Shown here: positions 30,155 through 31,069 of the stretch, piece after piece
Numbering within the stretch: position 1 is the stretch's first letter
How the letters are laid out: each line of letters opens with the position of its first letter
From: JBFGCT01 sp041581055
GTDB lineage: Bacteria; Actinomycetota; Acidimicrobiia; Acidimicrobiales; Ilumatobacteraceae
Length of the DNA: 31,069 bases
Assembly: GCA_041581055.1 (NCBI GenBank)
Contig: JBFGCT010000024.1
Coordinates: 1-31,069, forward strand
Reading direction: 5' to 3'
The notes under the pieces: generated by a model
Seen by the model: only the letters and a program-made list of their open reading frames with translations
Database searches by the model: none
What the model was told of the DNA's origin: nothing
Translations under genes and position numbers: made by a program

Positions 30155-30925
30155 ACCAACCCCACGGCGCCGCCCGAGAGGGCGAACATGCCCGCCGCGA
30201 CGTCGCCCGCGCGCAATGTCGGCAGCGAGCTGGTGGCGACCGCCATCGTGATGCTCGCCGGGCCGGGCGTGCTCGTGCTCTCCAAGGGCGAGGTCGGCAC
30301 GCTCGGCGCGGCGATCGGGTTCGGCGCGGCGATGGCCATCGCCATCGGCGTCATCGGCGCGGTCGCCAACCCGGCCTTCACGATGGCGATGTTGATCGCC
30401 CGCGAGGTCACGCCCGCCGAGGCGGTCGGCGACTGGGCCGGCCAGTTGCTCGGCGGGATCGTCGGCGCGGCGATGATCTGGGGCATCAACGACCAGACGC
30501 GCGCCGCGGCGGGCGCCAACGGCTGGGATCGCGACGGGCTCAGCGGCGCCGGTTCGGTGATCGCCGCCGAGGTCGTGCTCGCCGTCGTCGTCATCGTCGT
30601 GCTGCTGTCGGCGATCAGCCAGGGCCTGTCCCGATCGGCGATCGCCGGGTTCACCGGGCTCGCCTACGGCGCGGCGCACCTCGTGCTCATCCCGATCAGC
30701 GGCGGGGGGCTCAACCCGGCCCGATCACTCGGCTCGGCGATCTTCTCCGACACCGACCCGAACGCGCTCGGCCAGGTGGCCGTGTTCGTGCTCGTCCCGC
30801 TCGTCGGGGCGGCGGCGGCGGTCTTCGTCTGGCTGGCGATCGACGAGGCGACCGTCGACGACACCGTGTTCGACGAGACGTTCCTCGACGACGCCGCCGA
30901 CCTGCTCGACGGCACCCCCGACTGA
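30152..30925 (+). CDS. Aquaporin/MIP-family channel
   Basis: A 257-residue membrane channel with six hydrophobic helices and the two half-helix motifs: NPA at residue 73 (GAVANPAFTMAML) and NPARS at residue 188 (GGGLNPARSLGSAIF), whose arginine (R191) is the selectivity-filter arginine. The first motif lacks the usual SG-H residues before NPA, so substrate (water, glycerol or other small solute) is open. The extramembrane tail is acidic (DDTVFDETFLDDAADLLDG). Divergent from fdhD. Confidence 0.9.
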   Translation: MTNPTAPPERANMPAATSPARNVGSELVATAIVMLAGPGVLVLSKGEVGTLGAAIGFGAAMAIAIGVIGAVANPAFTMAMLIAREVTPAEAVGDWAGQLLGGIVGAAMIWGINDQTRAAAGANGWDRDGLSGAGSVIAAEVVLAVVVIVVLLSAISQGLSRSAIAGFTGLAYGAAHLVLIPISGGGLNPARSLGSAIFSDTDPNALGQVAVFVLVPLVGAAAAVFVWLAIDEATVDDTVFDETFLDDAADLLDGTPD

Positions 30926-30953
30926 CCCGCGACTCACCGCCATCACCCCGCGG

Positions 30954-31000
30954 TTTGTGTGACCGAACATCGCCAACCTCGACATCTTCGGTCACACAAA
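30954..31000. terminator. 14-bp inverted repeat between aquaporin and probable groL
   Basis: TTTGTGTGACCGAA (30954-30967) and its exact reverse complement (30987-31000) enclose a 19-nt loop; with one extra A the pairing extends through ACCG. It separates convergent genes and is probably a bidirectional terminator, though the long loop also allows a protein-binding palindrome. A short GC hairpin (CCGGGAGGGCCCGG) follows at 31002-31015. Confidence 0.55.
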
Positions 31001-31046
31001 ACCGGGAGGGCCCGGCGCGATCCGCTGATCGGAGGGGGGAGCGCGC

Positions 31047-31069
31047 TCAGTAGTCCATGTCGGGCATGC
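31047..31069 (-). CDS. 3' end of a probable GroEL chaperonin gene (partial)
   Basis: Only the last seven sense codons are visible; on the minus strand they read MPDMDY then TGA at 31049-31047. A Met/Asp tail ending MDY or MDF is typical of the flexible GroEL C-terminus (GGM-rich). The rest of the gene lies beyond the window edge, so identity rests on six residues. Confidence 0.5.

Overview
The window is about 31 kb of very GC-rich, gene-dense chromosome with short intergenic gaps, GTG starts and frequent 4-bp GTGA stop/start overlaps. This fits a high-GC actinobacterium. The gene set (UPF0182 membrane protein, YlbL-type PDZ/Lon-like protease, DivIVA-domain protein, PAC2 protein, coproheme decarboxylase HemQ, DUF1501/DUF1800 pair, BNR/Asp-box protein with a MoaD-like partner) suggests Acidimicrobiia, perhaps an Ilumatobacter relative; that placement is inference. 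No prophage, insertion sequence, CRISPR array, rRNA or tRNA was recognised. No gene-free stretch exceeds 300 bases.

Layout. 1-90: 15-bp tandem repeat. 173-3419 (+): acyl-CoA synthetase, a short MoaD/ThiS-like protein ending in Gly-Gly, and an Asp-box beta-propeller protein. 3488-3790 (-): ABM-fold monooxygenase. 3910-4970 (+): SRPBCC protein and a stand-alone TOPRIM protein. 4978-7681 (-): DUF1800 then DUF1501 (Tat-exported), transcribed divergently from an OmpR-type two-component system at 7761-9637 (+). The gap between them carries four pentamers with 11-bp periodicity, resembling an OmpR/PhoP-family operator. 9673-10603 (-): SRPBCC and DUF4332 helix-hairpin-helix proteins. 10738-13281 (+): EamA transporter, a YgjV-like membrane/acetyltransferase fusion and a coiled-coil protein. 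13310-19311 (-): YlbL-like protease, DivIVA-domain protein with an unusual Cys-rich tail, and UPF0182.

19289-21628: small membrane protein and HEAT-repeat protein (+), GNAT acetyltransferase (-), PAC2 protein (+). 21709-27113 (-): Nudix hydrolase, GlnD (PII uridylyl/adenylyl-transferase), and, translationally coupled upstream of glnD, a protein joining an ECF-sigma-like cytoplasmic region to a membrane helix and a large extracellular region. 27262-28509 (+): periplasmic-binding lipoprotein candidate. 28597-30089 (-): HemQ and FdhD. 30152-30925 (+): aquaporin-family channel. 31047-31069 (-): last codons of a probable groL.

Two genome-style signals recur. First, many starts lie 6-9 nt after a TANNNT -10 box, implying leaderless or nearly leaderless mRNAs, and this decides several start sites. 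Second, at four separate gene 3' ends the terminal bases, including the stop codon, are repeated in tandem into the intergenic space. Convergent pairs are often separated by strong inverted repeats that look like bidirectional terminators.
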